NCBI GenBank assembly: GCA_946902985.2
Contig: OX336389.2
Location: 342,958,444-343,022,443, forward strand
Direction of reading: 5' to 3'
Length of the DNA: 64,000 nt
Source: Meconema thalassinum
Lineage: Eukaryota; Arthropoda; Insecta; Orthoptera; Tettigoniidae
Shown: positions 45,338 through 55,877 of the stretch, piece after piece
How positions within the stretch are numbered: position 1 is the first letter of the stretch
Layout: each line of letters opens with the position of its first letter
Made by a program: the position numbers and the translations under genes
The notes under the pieces: model-generated
Database searches by the model: none
What the model saw: the letters and a program-made list of their open reading frames with translations, nothing else
What the model was told of the DNA's origin: nothing

Positions 45338-48300
45338 TAAGTCTGTATTGGCTTGTATAAGTGCAGTGAGTTTAGCAGCTATGAAAGTGAGTGATAACGA
45401 GTGGATCTTGGACAATGCATGTACAGATCACATATGTAAAGAAAAGTCAGAATTCATTATGTTTCAAGCAACAACTGGTTACGTTCATATGGGTAAAGGC
45501 AGCGTTCCAGTGAAAGGTATAGGTACTGTGAGAGTAGAGCTGACACAAAAATGTGGTGATGTTATTCTAGAACTTCATGATACTTTGTATGTCCCTGACT
45601 TCAATTATAATATAATATCTTGTTCTAGATTGGCTAAGAAAGGAATATCTGTTGAGACTTTTGATGGCTTTGCAGTAGGGCGACTAAAGGGAAAATATGT
45701 TCAAAGGTCTAGAGAAAAATGGACTTTATGTATTAGAATCAATGTCAACCAAATCTAAAGCTACAATATCAGTTGCAAATGTTGAGGCAGAAAGTGATGA
45801 TAATAGTAATATCCATAATGCAGTTGCTTTGAGGAGTTCAGTGGAGTGGCCCAACAGGCTTGGCCATTGGCATTATGAGGGAATAAAAAAGATTCCTGTA
45901 ATTGAGGTGAAAGGTAAAGTAGATTGTGATGTGTGTGCCTTAGGCAAGACTACTAAGCAGGGTTTCCCTAAAAAAAGTGAAAGGCAATCAACTCAACCGT
46001 TAGAACTAATACACAGTGATGTTATGGGGAAATGTGTAAAGTCTATGGGAGGATCCCAATATGTTTTAACCTTTGTAGATGGCTACTCGAGACACTTCAA
46101 TCTGTATTTTCTAAAAAAGGAATCGGAAGTGTTCCAGTGTTTCAAAGACTTCAAAGCATTGGTAGAAAACAACAAGGAAGGAAGAAAGATAATGGCAATT
46201 CAGACAGATGGAGGCGGAGAATATATAAGTAACGAATTCAATGATTTTTGAGGGAGAATGGAATCCATCGTAGGAAAACTGTCAAAGAATCACCGGAACA
46301 AAATGGAATAGCTGAGAGGGTTAACTTGACTTTAGCCAATGGTGTGAGATGTATGTTGATACAGTCGGGGCTACCAGTAGGTTTTTGGGCAGAAGCTATG
46401 AATTATATGCGTGTGGTAAAAAATTTATGTCCTTCCAGGTCAATCGACAATTTAATTCCCTTGGCTTTGTGGGAGGGAAGAGATGTATCTATCAGTGACT
46501 ATGAGATGTTAAAAACTTTTGGATGTAAAGGTATTATGTATGAGAAAAGTGGAGGCAAATTTGAGATCAGATGAATCGATTGCATTTTTGTAGGTTTTGA
46601 AAATGGAGTAAAAGGTTATAAGGTCTGGATTCCGACAAAAGGAGTGTTTGCTACTGTCCATAATGTTAAATTTAATGAACAATATTTTCCATATGCTGAG
46701 CGGGTACAAATAAAGAATTTCATTGAAACCATCATCCCTAACATTACAGTAAATGCTGAGACGAATGATAAATTTGTAGATGAAGGAGACAAAGAAAGTA
46801 TACTAGAGAGTGAAACTGGCATGCTCGTTGGAAATGAGATGCCAAATTCTATTTTGTCAGAAGAGAGTGATGAGAGTTGGTTTAGAGGCTGGGATGAGGA
46901 GGAGCTAGCAGATCATTATGTGCCATTGATTCACGATTTAAATGATGAGGATATTGAAGGTAGTGCTGATGAAAATGTTAATGAATCGGAATTACAGGTA
47001 GAAGTGAGGAGGAGTGAAAGATTGCTTAAGAACCCAGCATGTACCTATTGTCAGTTATCAATGTTTATCAATGAGTGTGACTGTCTAGATTTAATGGAAC
47101 CAAAAACTGCAACGGAAGCTTTACAGAGTGAACATTCTTGTAAATGGTTCGCAGCTATGCAAAATGAGATTGATCAGTTATCAAATAAAGATGCTTTCGT
47201 ATTAGTTAATAGACCAAAAAATGAGTTGGTGATTGGGACGAAATGGATTTTCAAAATCAAACAAAGGTTAGACGGTTCTATCGAGCGTTTCAGAGCTACA
47301 TTAGTAGCTAGGGGATTTGCTCAAATCAAAGGGCTCAACTTTGACAAGACATTTTCTCCAGTGGTAAAAAAGAAAACTGTAAGATTACTTTGTGCATTGA
47401 CAGTAATCAAGGGTTGGGTAATTCACCATGTTGATGTACTAACAGCATATCTAAACAGTAAACTGGAGGAAACAATTTATGTTGAACAACCTGAATGTTT
47501 TTTGGAAGGGAATAGAGACAAAGTGTGGAAACTTAAAAAGAGTCTCTATGGATTAAAACAATATGATTGATAATATATTGAAAGAACTAGATTTGAGGAG
47601 ACTGTATAAAGATAGATGTGTTTATGTGGATAAGAATGGCAGACTTGTTGTATCTCTGTATGTTGATGATCTCGGAATATGCGGCGAAAAAGAGAAAGTT
47701 GAACTATTCAAGCTCAAATTGAGTTCAAAGCTAGAAATTAGAGATTATGGGAGTATGACATATTTTTGGGGTATGCAAGTGACTCAAGAGAAAGGGAATG
47801 TACATGTTGATCAAAGAAAGTATATTGATGAGGTAATTACTAAGTTTAATTTCATGAAAGCTTATCCCAGATCCGCTCCATTACCAATAAATAGTAATGA
47901 TAGCACTGAGTCAGCCAATCAACCATTTGATAATGAGAAATATCAAGCAGCAGTGGGTAAACTCATGTACTTGTCTACATGTACCAGACTTGACATTAGT
48001 TATGCACTGCATCCTGAGTGTAGTAAGTCAATTCAATAAAGACCCAAAAATTAGAAACTGGAATGATGTTACTCATATAGTGAGATATCTGAAGGGTACC
48101 AAAGATCTAAAAATCATCTACCAAAATATTGAACCTAAGATTGAAGTATATTGCGATGCTGACTACAATAAGTTGGAAGGAGAGAGATTGTCTAGATCTG
48201 GCTATGTTGTTAAACTGGCAGGTGGACCAGTATCTTGGTTTACAAAAAAAAGCTGTGACAGCTTTGTCTACTGCCGAAGCAGAATATTATGCTATGTGTG

Positions 48301-48605
48301 AGGTAGCAAAAGAAGTACTATGGTTGAGAATGTTTCTAAAGGAACTAAACTTGTTTGAACTTGTAGAAGGACCTACTATAATTTATAGCGATAACCAAAG
48401 TGCCATAATGTTTGCAGAAAATGGCCTTGATTCAGAAAATTCTAAACATATAGACATAAGATATTGCTTTGTTGAACAGCTCGTTAAGAGAAAAGAAGTT
48501 GTGTTCATGTATGTAAAGTCGGCAGATAACATTGCAGATGTATTTACCAAACCATTGGGAGGTGTTAAGACAACCACCTTAGTGGGTAAAATGGGGTTGG
48601 TTTAA
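45338..48605 (+). pseudogene. Copia pol: protease, integrase, RT, RNase H
   Basis: Order: protease WILDNACTDHI (45405-45430; the usual D-S/T-G active site reads D-N-A), integrase HSDVMGKC, QTDGGGEY and SPEQNGIAER (DDE present), RT WIFKIKQRLDGSIERFRATL, FSPVVKKKTVR, HHVDVLTAYLN and SLYGLKQ, catalytic YVDD (47660-47673), then RNase H VYCDADYN, TAEAEYYAMC and IADVFTKPLGG. Breaks: shift at about 45700, TGA near 46249, TGA at 46572, a small deletion after GLKQ near 47560, and shifts near 48020 and 48250. It cannot be translated as one protein. Confidence 0.92.
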
Positions 48606-48677
48606 AGTAAAAAAAATAAATAAATGTAAAGATATTTCGTTAAGAAAAAATGTTTATACAATTGTTAAGTTAAGGAT

Positions 48678-48875
48678 TGTTAAAAGTGTTTTTGGTTGTG
48701 GTAGTTGTAACCTAACAATTTGTTGACTCACGTAGTACTAGCACTATAAAATGCCTAGCGCGATGTCCGTGAGAGAGCGCAGTATGTGTAAACAGTCGGG
48801 TGTACTGAAGAATAAACCAGTATAAACAGTGATGTATTGTGTTATACTTTCTCGTATATGCACTAAATAACAAAA
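48678..48875 (+). repeat. Copia 3' LTR
   Basis: 198 bp, the partner of 32957-33154, with TATAAAA at 48745-48751. Followed by GGAAG (48876-48880), the target duplication, and then by RTE-H. Confidence 0.93.
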
Positions 48876-48880
48876 GGAAG

Positions 48881-49416
48881 AACTAAATTGGAGCAGGTAT
48901 GAACAATTTAAGTAGGCTACTTGGTCTGAGTATTTCTCTCAGGATGTTAGTGTGGGAAAGGAAATAGAGTTTTAATTAATTGGTATTCTGCCCGAAGGTA
49001 GGTCCGAGCCTCCGAAGAGGCTACCCCCAGCCGGAGTTTACTTGCGGTAGGGTGGTCAGGGCCTATCCGCTCCTCCTTATGTTGGCCAACAGCGCGCAGT
49101 ACCTAGAACCGGCATACCATCCAAGTTCTGACTGTGCCCAATGTTGCTTAACTACGAAGTTCTCATGGGATCCGGTGTTTCAACATGGCTAGGCCGTTGG
49201 CCAAATAGAGTTTAGGTGTTGAAAAGCCAATGCAGTGTGTTTTCAGTTGCGATCTACAGTATTCTGCAAGAAGGCAGTTGGTGTAGCGGCGAGACACTCT
49301 CTACGTCGCTCAGTATTTAGACCGACCTTGCTGTATGGAAGTGACAGCTGGGTAGATTCAGGATATCTGATACGTAGGCTGGAGGTAACTGCTATGAGGG
49401 TAGAACGAATGATTTC
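48881..49416 (+). pseudogene. RTE-H middle pieces
   Basis: 48881-48972 reads KLEQV and, after a gap, SVGKEIE. After the 5S SINE, 49214-49416 reads KANAVCFQLRSTVFCKKA and RPTLLYGSDSWV, then RRLEVTAMRVERMISK. These are the RTE post-RT motifs (thumb and the YGSE-W box). Removing the 230-bp SINE restores GKEIE followed by the next motif with a one-copy target site. Confidence 0.82.
48973..49202 (-). mobile_element. 5S rRNA-derived SINE (SINE3-like)
   Basis: On the minus strand it begins GGCCAACGGCCTAGCCATGT and continues with ACACCGGATCCCATGAGAAC, TTAAGCAACATTGGGC and ACTTGGATGG, the 5S rRNA body. A non-5S tail follows toward 48973. An 11-bp target duplication AAATAGAGTTT flanks it (48962-48972 and 49203-49213). 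The 5S internal promoter would drive Pol III transcription. It is not a functional 5S gene: the 3' third of 5S is replaced and the target duplications show retroposition. Confidence 0.85.
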
Positions 49417-49424
49417 CAAATGTC

Positions 49425-49595
49425 CAAATTGTAGATGTAAGTAAATTAGACAGGAAGTTCCACACTCGGCATGGCCTACACTTAAATAGATTAGGAAAAG
49501 AGTATCTTAGTGATGAAATCTGCAAAATTGTAAAATCAAATGGTAAGAATAATTCAACAGTAATATCATTAGAGAGGAAGCAGGGAAACTGGTAG
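49425..49595 (+). pseudogene. LINE-A ORF1 C-terminus, SGNH-esterase-like
   Basis: One frame reads VQIVDVSKLDRKFHTRHG and then LHLNRLGKEYLSDEICKIV, ending SLERKQGNW and a stop. The Asp plus TRHGLHLN block matches the terminal catalytic Asp-His segment of SGNH hydrolases, a domain known in ORF1 of CR1 and L2-type elements. It lies one frame off from ORF2, which opens before this stop, so the two overlap. The N-terminal part of ORF1 is lost by truncation. Assigned by motif only. Confidence 0.6.
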
Positions 49596-49816
49596 AAGAA
49601 GCCAAACGTGAGGTTTGGCATTCACATCTTTTGAAGTCAAATTTAACGGAGTGCAACAATGGTATTTCGGATTTGTCTAGCAACAATAATAATAACAATT
49701 ATGATAATAATAATGTAAATAAATCACCAACACAAGCTTGCAAAAGTAACAAATTTAAAATTTACCACCAGAATGTCCAGTCTCTTTATAATAAAATTGA
49801 TTACATAAATCTAATG

Positions 49817-50143
49817 GGAGCCTCCGTGGCTTAGGCGGCAGCACGCCGGCCTCTCACCGCTGGGTCCGTGGTTCAAATCCCGGTCACTCCATGTGAGATC
49901 TGTGCTGGACAAAACGGAGGAAGACAGGTTTTTCTCCGGGTACTCCGGTTTTCCCTGTCACAATTTCATTCCAGCAACACTCTCCACATCATTTCATTTC
50001 ATCTGTCATTCATTTAATCATTGCCCCAGAGGAGTGCGACAGGCTTCGGCAGCCGGCACACTTCATATCCTCGCCGCTAGATGGGGGCTTCATTCATTCC
50101 ATTCCTGACCCGGTCGGAGACTGGAAGCAGGCTGTGGCTTTTC
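49817..50143 (+). mobile_element. SINE-F copy 2, tRNA-derived, in A6
   Basis: 327 bp with a 14-bp target duplication ACATAAATCTAATG (49803-49816 and 50144-50157). A box TGGCTTAGGCGG (49827-49838) and B box GGTTCAAATCC (49870-49880) are intact. The head looks like a class II tRNA. The body matches SINE-F copy 1. It interrupts the A6 endonuclease between INLM and the following LKKELK. Confidence 0.94.
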
Positions 50144-50157
50144 ACATAAATCTAATG

Positions 50158-52707
50158 CTTAAAAAGGAACTTAAACACATCTCAGCACTATGTATTTCAG
50201 AACATTGGCTGAAAGAGGAACAACTTGAATTAATTCAATTCCCAGGGTTTATACAAGCTAGTAAATACTCTAGATCTAATATTAGCCATGGTGGTACTTG
50301 CATCTTCTTAAGAAATAATTTAGATCATGAACAGGTAACAGCTGATGATTATCTAATTATGGAACAGGATTTTGAATTCTCTGCCGTAAAAATTCAGCAG
50401 TTTAAGTTAATAATTGTATGCGTATACCGTTCTCCGTCAGGAAAGTTTCCTCTATTTATAGATAAATTAGAATTGTTACTCAATAACATGAGCAAAGTAA
50501 ATTTCGATATAATAATTTGTGGGGATGTAAATGTGGATTTCTTAAAACTTGATAGAAATTGTGAATTATTAACACAGTTACTTATTTCCTATGGACTGAA
50601 ACCTACAGTAAATACACCAACAAGAATAACAAAATTTAGTAAAACCACTCCTGATCAAATTTTTATAAATACAGATAAATATCACCATTCAATAGAAGTC
50701 TATTGTCCGGGTTTTAGTGACCACCATGGACAAATACTGAGTTTTGAAGTATCCGAAGTAATCAATAATAATGATAATGGAGTAAAATCAAAGTGCAGGT
50801 CATTCACTGAATCAAATGTTACATATTTCAATGACTTATTAAATAAGGAAACATGGTCAGAAATTTATGAACTAGAAAATGTAAATGATAAATTTAATGC
50901 ATTTAACAGTACCCTAAAACACTATTTTGAAATAGCATTCCCCTTTAAACGAAGAACTGTTCAAAATAACAAAACTAGCAATTGGATAACAACAGGGATT
51001 ATAAATTCATGTCAAAGAAAGAAATTTCTACACAAATTATATAAACAATACCACACAACACCTGAATTCAATTTATACTACAAAAAATACACTAGCATAT
51101 TAAATAAGGTAATAAGACTAGCAAAGAAAATGCATAATGATAATTTTATTTCCCAATCATCTAATAAAAACAGGGCTATGTGGTCCGTGATAAAGAAAGA
51201 AACTGGAAAATCTGCTAAAATACAAAGGAACATTACACTGACCAGAAAAAATAAAGTGATTAATAATCCAGAGGAAATAGCAAACACTTTTAATGACTAT
51301 TTTCTGGAAATTCCACAAAAATTAATAAATAAATCACAGGTAAATACACTAAATTCTAATAATAAAATAAATATATGCAGTGATTCTTTATTTATAAATC
51401 ATGTCACAAGTGAAGAGGTAAGAATAGTTATAAAAGAGCTAAAAAATAAATTCTGTGCTGGCATTGATGGCATCCCTGATGCAATTTTAAAGAAATGTGC
51501 AGAAAATATAATAAATCCACTTACGCACTTAATAAACAGTTCAATTCTCTCAGGAACTTACCCGGATAATTTGAAGTTATCAAAAGTAATTCCAGTGCAC
51601 AAGAACGGTTCAAAATATGAATTAGATAACTATCGTCCTATTACCTTACCAACTGGTATTGCAAAAATTGTGGAAAAAATTATGTATAAGAGACTGATAA
51701 GTTTCATAGAAAAAAATAAAATATTATCAAACTCACAACATGGATTTAGAACGGAAAAATCTACACAGACAGCAATTTACGAATGTAGTAATAGTATACT
51801 GAAATTAATTGACAATAAGGAACATGTAACTGGCCTATTCTTGGATTTATCGAAAGCATTTGATGTTGTTGACCATAAAATCCTCCTTACCAAACTAAAT
51901 CAATATGGTGTTAGAGGTCTAGCTAATAAATGGATAGAGTCTTACTTAACAAGGCGTAAACAAATAGTAAGCTTGAGACACAAGGATGATGGAACCAAAT
52001 TACTTAATGAAACATTGTCCAATGAGGGAATTATTGAATTTGGAGTACCCCAGGGATCGGTTTTGGGCCCACTACTCTTTCTTCTATATATCAATGATAT
52101 AACACAGAACGTTCATTCACATAAGGAAATTTTGTTTGCGGACGATACAACACTCGTAATAAAAGGTGAAACTAAACAGGTCATACAGCAGTCTGCTGAC
52201 TCCGTTACAGGAGAGTTAACCAAATGGTCACAAGATAATCGCCTCATAATAAACTATAAAAAGACAGTATGTCTAAATTTCCACACTATACAGAATAGGA
52301 ATCCTGCGATGCCCAATATAACATTAAATGGTCATCAAATAGAAAATAAATCAGAAACAAAGTTTTTAGGACTATGGATACAACAAGACTTGAAATGGAA
52401 TAAACATATACAATATCTGAATACTAAACTGAACTCGATGTGCTTTGCGTTACGTATTTTGAAAACCTGCACTAGCATGCACACATTAAGAAATACTTAT
52501 TTTGCTTATTTCCATTCATACTTAAGATATGGGATCATATTTTGGGGTATGTCGCCAGATGTACTAAGCACGTTTAGGATACAAAAGTGGGCGATTAGAA
52601 TTATGGCAAATGTAAACTCTAGAGAATCATGTAGACCTCTGTTTAAAGATTTAAACATTCTCCCACTGCCCTGCATATATATCTTTGAAAGGATTATGTT
52701 TTTTTAA
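50158..52707 (+). pseudogene. LINE-A A6 ORF2 after the SINE
   Basis: About 848 open codons carry the endonuclease (ISEHWLKEEQL, CGDVNVDFL, SDHHGQ), RT (DLSKAFDVVDH, GVPQGSVLGP, FADDTTL) and part of the C-terminus. It ends early at a TAA (52705-52707) in a T/A homopolymer where A3 reads MFFKKN, a one-base difference. The remaining C-terminus continues out of frame to about 52970. Disabled by the SINE and by this frameshift. Confidence 0.92.
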
Positions 52708-53293
52708 AAGAATTTAATGAATAAAGATGTTTTTCTTAAAACAAACAATGATGTTCATAGGCATAACACAAGACATAATCAAAACATTCATATTTCACAC
52801 ACACACACAAGCATATATTAAAAAGGAACTTTTCACACTGGAGTTAAATTATACAATAAACTACCCCAGTATATAAAACTGGCCCAAAAAATAAAAACCT
52901 TTGATAGAATGTTGAAAGCTTATCTGCAGTGCCATTGTTTTTACTCAGTAGTTGAATATTTTAGCGTATAGGAGTGATGGAATCTATAACTATATTTTAC
53001 TTTTTTAATTTAATTTTAATACCTAGCTGTATGTTGTTGTATTTATAGAATTAAGTTTTCATATTATGATAATAGAGTGAGGTGTAAATAGTTGTGCAAT
53101 AAGATTGTATCTATTAAGGTTTGCTATTATAATAAGTTATAAATAGTTATAATCTTAGTAATATATACCTGTTAGTTCTTTTATTTTATGCATGTAAATT
53201 CTGACGTGTCCTATATCAAAAATGTATTGAATGCATGTATTTGATCAAATGGAATTAATAAAAATCTATCTATCTATCTATCTATCTACAAAT

Positions 53294-53540
53294 AGATGGG
53301 ACCAATGGCAGGAAGGTAGTCATAATGAAGATATAAAGGCTAAGTTAGATATGAACACTCTAGTTCAAGCTGTTCACATGAGCCGACTAAGATGGTGGGG
53401 TTATCGAATGAGAATGGGGGAGGAGGCTGCAGTGCTATATGCTAATAGGGGGTCATGGAGCATGGAGGTGACTTGTTTACAAACAGAGGCTGGCCGACTA
53501 GACTGGAAGATGAAAGGCAAAACAGTCTCAAATGAAAATG
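53294..53540 (+). pseudogene. RTE-H C-terminus
   Basis: After A6 the reading gives HNEDIKAKLDMNTLVQAV, then MSRLRWWGYRMRMGEE, the RTE C-terminal box also seen in RTE-D (RLRWLGHIERM) and RTE-K (RLRWYGHVKRM). It trails off with DWKMKGKTVSNEN near 53540. This confirms that RTE-H extends across the whole 22 kb nest. Confidence 0.85.
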
Positions 53541-54958
53541 TATGTATTTATGTATGTAAGCAAGCACATACATTATATTGCTTATCTTTTGTCTAATTTC
53601 ATATTAGTATTTTTTGGTTCTGGCTGCCGAATGTTTACTAATGATCATAAGTAAACTAAGAATGTCTGTTTGTATATTAGTAATAAATAACGAAAATAAT
53701 CTAGTTTCTACCTACAATAACACCTGAACTGTGACTGGGCTTGGCGCTCAGCGGTAAGGAAACCGTAATAGCACGTGGCGCTCAAGGGTTAAAATTAGGG
53801 ACATCAGTCCTTGTGTATTTGTATGAGTGTCTAATGACCTGAGTTGATTATAGTATTGCATGTAACTGTATTTTTTTTTTTGATTAAGGGATTGAGGCAT
53901 GTCCCAGGATTTGAATTTAGGGACCATCCCAGCACTTTTCAGGATGACCGTTGTCAGTGCGGAATGTGAACCACCGATCTCCGGACTTGCTACAGCTACT
54001 CATCCCAGTATTTGTACTCTATTCACTGCGCACGGCCACGTCTTGGGGTCGTCAGGTTTCCGAAAATAGGTGAAGGCAAACGAGTGTGTTCGATAGTGTT
54101 CATTTGTATCTACCGGTACTGGCTACATTAAAGCTGCGTCATTTTTCATAAGGTTAAATTAGATGCGAAATGATGATTTTCTCTCGTGTGACTTTTATCC
54201 TTTCAATTTGTTAATTTATAGAGCTTCTTTGCAATTTAGGGAGCTATAAGGTTTCCTACTAACGCATTTCTCAACATACCGGTATATTATTATCTTACAA
54301 CGAAATTAATGTTAACTTAACTTAACATGTACTCTCACACACCGATAATATTAATGCCAAGCGATACTGGATTTGGTAATACTGCAAAGTTAATAGCTTT
54401 CTCACAATAGAGTGCAGTACACGACAAATTACATCGTATGGTTGGTAGCTAGGCAAACAATAGTATGTAAAGGGAGCAAGTTGGTTGGATTTAGCATTTT
54501 CAGTTGGCAGTGTGTTGATAGGTTTTGGAGACGTGTGAGGTTGATTGAAGTGGTTTGTTTTCTTGAGTTTATTTGGATTTTTACGGGAATTTTGAGTTAT
54601 ATGCTAATTGTACTATAAATGTGGCCTCAATTTGAGCGTGTGTAAGAAGAAGTTATGAGGAAAAAGGTAGAGAGAGTTTCTGTCATGGTGTATTACTGTT
54701 GATATTTCATTGAATGATTGTAATCCCACTTCATCTTCCAATTTAATGGTATTTGCATTGAGTTGTATGGTGAAAACAATTAAAATAAATCGCCCTTATT
54801 TTCATCTGTTGTGCTATTGCGATTTACACTTCCATTTTAAACAGTTCGCAGTCATCTTTGGCTTGGTTCTGTTATCAAATTAGGTTAAGTGCGACTACGG
54901 TGTGTGTCAGGTTTTACTTATACTTACCGTATTTGTTTGCTATATTTTTGCTTCAGAT
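53541..54958. other. Upstream region of the flippase exon
   Basis: Mostly unassigned. Positions 53960-54050 contain, on the minus strand, a B-box-like GGTTCACATTCC and an A-box-like GTGCGCAGTGAATAG, a possible decayed tRNA-derived SINE. No open frame here is convincing. Any non-coding first exon and promoter of the flippase gene could lie here or further upstream. I see no clear promoter. Confidence 0.4.
54941..54958 (+). other. Splice acceptor of flippase exon
   Basis: A pyrimidine-rich TATATTTTTGCTTCAG ends in AG at 54957-54958, eight bases before the initiator ATG. It implies a separate upstream non-coding exon. Confidence 0.65.
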
Positions 54959-54966
54959 GCTCCAAG

Positions 54967-55877
54967 ATGCCAACAGTAGGGAGTGGAGAGAATTCCCAGC
55001 CTCAGCAGGAGGAAAGCCAGCAATGTGCCATCTATGTATTTCCACCTACAGCTCCACCAAGTTCTTCTGGAGATTTAGCCAGTGCTGTGAGAGGTTCGGT
55101 ATCAGCTGCTCACCCAGCATCTGCAATGAAAGGCCATGCAAGAAGTGCAAGCCATGGTGGAGTTGGTGCAAAACCAGTGACGTCTGCCAGTTCTGCAGGT
55201 GTACTGGGCCGCCCTTCAGCTCTGAAACAGAACCGTGGCCATCAGAGGGCATTATCTCAGGGACAAATAGGAGACGGTTCAAATCCAGTAGGTTTCCAAA
55301 GAGGTCATGCTCGGGTTGGCTCAAAGACTGATTTCATCCTTCCTCCTGGGCACAAAGAGTCTGATAGTGTTGGTATAGCAAGTAGTGCTACAAAGGTTCA
55401 CGGACATTCCCGGCAGGCATCAAGATCGGAATCTATATACACATTACGTCAGAGTGGTACTCTGTCATTTTGGACTCGGTTTAAAAAGCATGTGCTTCGC
55501 CGTGGTGACAAACCAGATTCAGAAGAACCGAGATATCGAACTGTTGTACCGAATCATCTGGTACCACCACACACACCAAAGAAATCCCATCCTAATGGTC
55601 GCAGGCCTGATAACCGAATTCGAACAACAAAGTACACATTGCTGTCATTTTTACCGAAGAACCTTCTTGAGCAATTTCACAGAGTGGCAAATTTGTACTT
55701 CATTTTTATTGTGTTGCTCAATTGGTTTCCTGCAATAAATGCATTTGGTAAGGAGATTGCTATGATCCCAGTGATCTTTGTTCTGGGTGTCACTGCAGTG
55801 AAGGATTTATTTGAAGATAGAAGGCGTCATGCTAGTGACAAGCGGATTAACAATTCTACGTGTCGTGTTTACAATGG
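54967..55877 (+). CDS. P4-ATPase (class 5, ATP10-like) flippase, first coding exon
   Basis: Host gene. The exon encodes the first 303 residues plus two bases of the next codon. Residues 1-185 are a Ser/Gly/His-rich, basic, probably disordered cytosolic tail. From about 190 comes the PhoLip_ATPase_N domain: [20 protein letters not shown], then [12 protein letters not shown]1 about 242-260, TM2 about 264-280, and [18 protein letters not shown]4-ATPases flip phospholipids to the cytosolic leaflet, usually with a CDC50 partner. I start at ATG 54967, just after a good acceptor. The donor GTGAGT is at 55878. The P-type DKTGT exon is not in the window. ATP10 rather than other classes is judged from the long RTVVPN and [13 protein letters not shown] style. 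Confidence 0.88.

Larger units (their letters stand above)
32957..48875 (+). mobile_element. Copia LTR retrotransposon with nested inserts
   Basis: A Ty1/copia element is bounded by 198-bp LTRs and a GGAAG target duplication (32952-32956 and 48876-48880) inside RTE-H. The primer-binding site GGTTATGGGCCCAGT at 33155-33169 matches the site used by Drosophila copia (internal tRNA-iMet fragment). Domain order is gag, protease, integrase, RT, RNase H. Its own DNA is about 4.7 kb; the rest is the nested Gypsy at 33456-44656. The pol is broken in several places. Confidence 0.93.
49417..53288 (+). mobile_element. LINE-A copy A6, longest copy, split by SINE-F
   Basis: A6 lies on the plus strand within RTE-H, flanked by CAAAT (49417-49421 and 53289-53293). 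It includes the ORF1 tail (49420-49600), the ORF2 start, a SINE-F at 49817-50143, the rest of ORF2 to 52704, decayed C-terminal codons, the 3' UTR and a (TCTA)n tail (53268-53288). Total element DNA is about 3.5 kb. It is nearly identical to A3. Confidence 0.92.
31430..53540 (+). mobile_element. RTE-H, decayed RTE-type LINE split by three insertions
   Basis: Four plus-strand pieces (31430-32956, 48881-48972, 49214-49416 and 53294-53540) read in order as one RTE-like RT and C-terminus. They are separated by Copia, a 5S-derived SINE and LINE-A copy A6. Each junction has a target duplication: GGAAG (Copia), AAATAGAGTTT (5S SINE) and CAAAT (A6). RTE-H is 5'-truncated or decayed before 31430, where its endonuclease should be, and its ORF carries many stops. 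Confidence 0.85.

Noticed and set aside
49103..49202. Functional 5S rRNA gene
   Set aside because: The last third of 5S is missing, an unrelated tail replaces it and target duplications show retroposition.
54889..54966. Extending the flippase start upstream to 54889
   Set aside because: That codon is GTG, the extra residues would cross a good splice acceptor at 54957-54958, and ATG 54967 is the first in-frame ATG after it.
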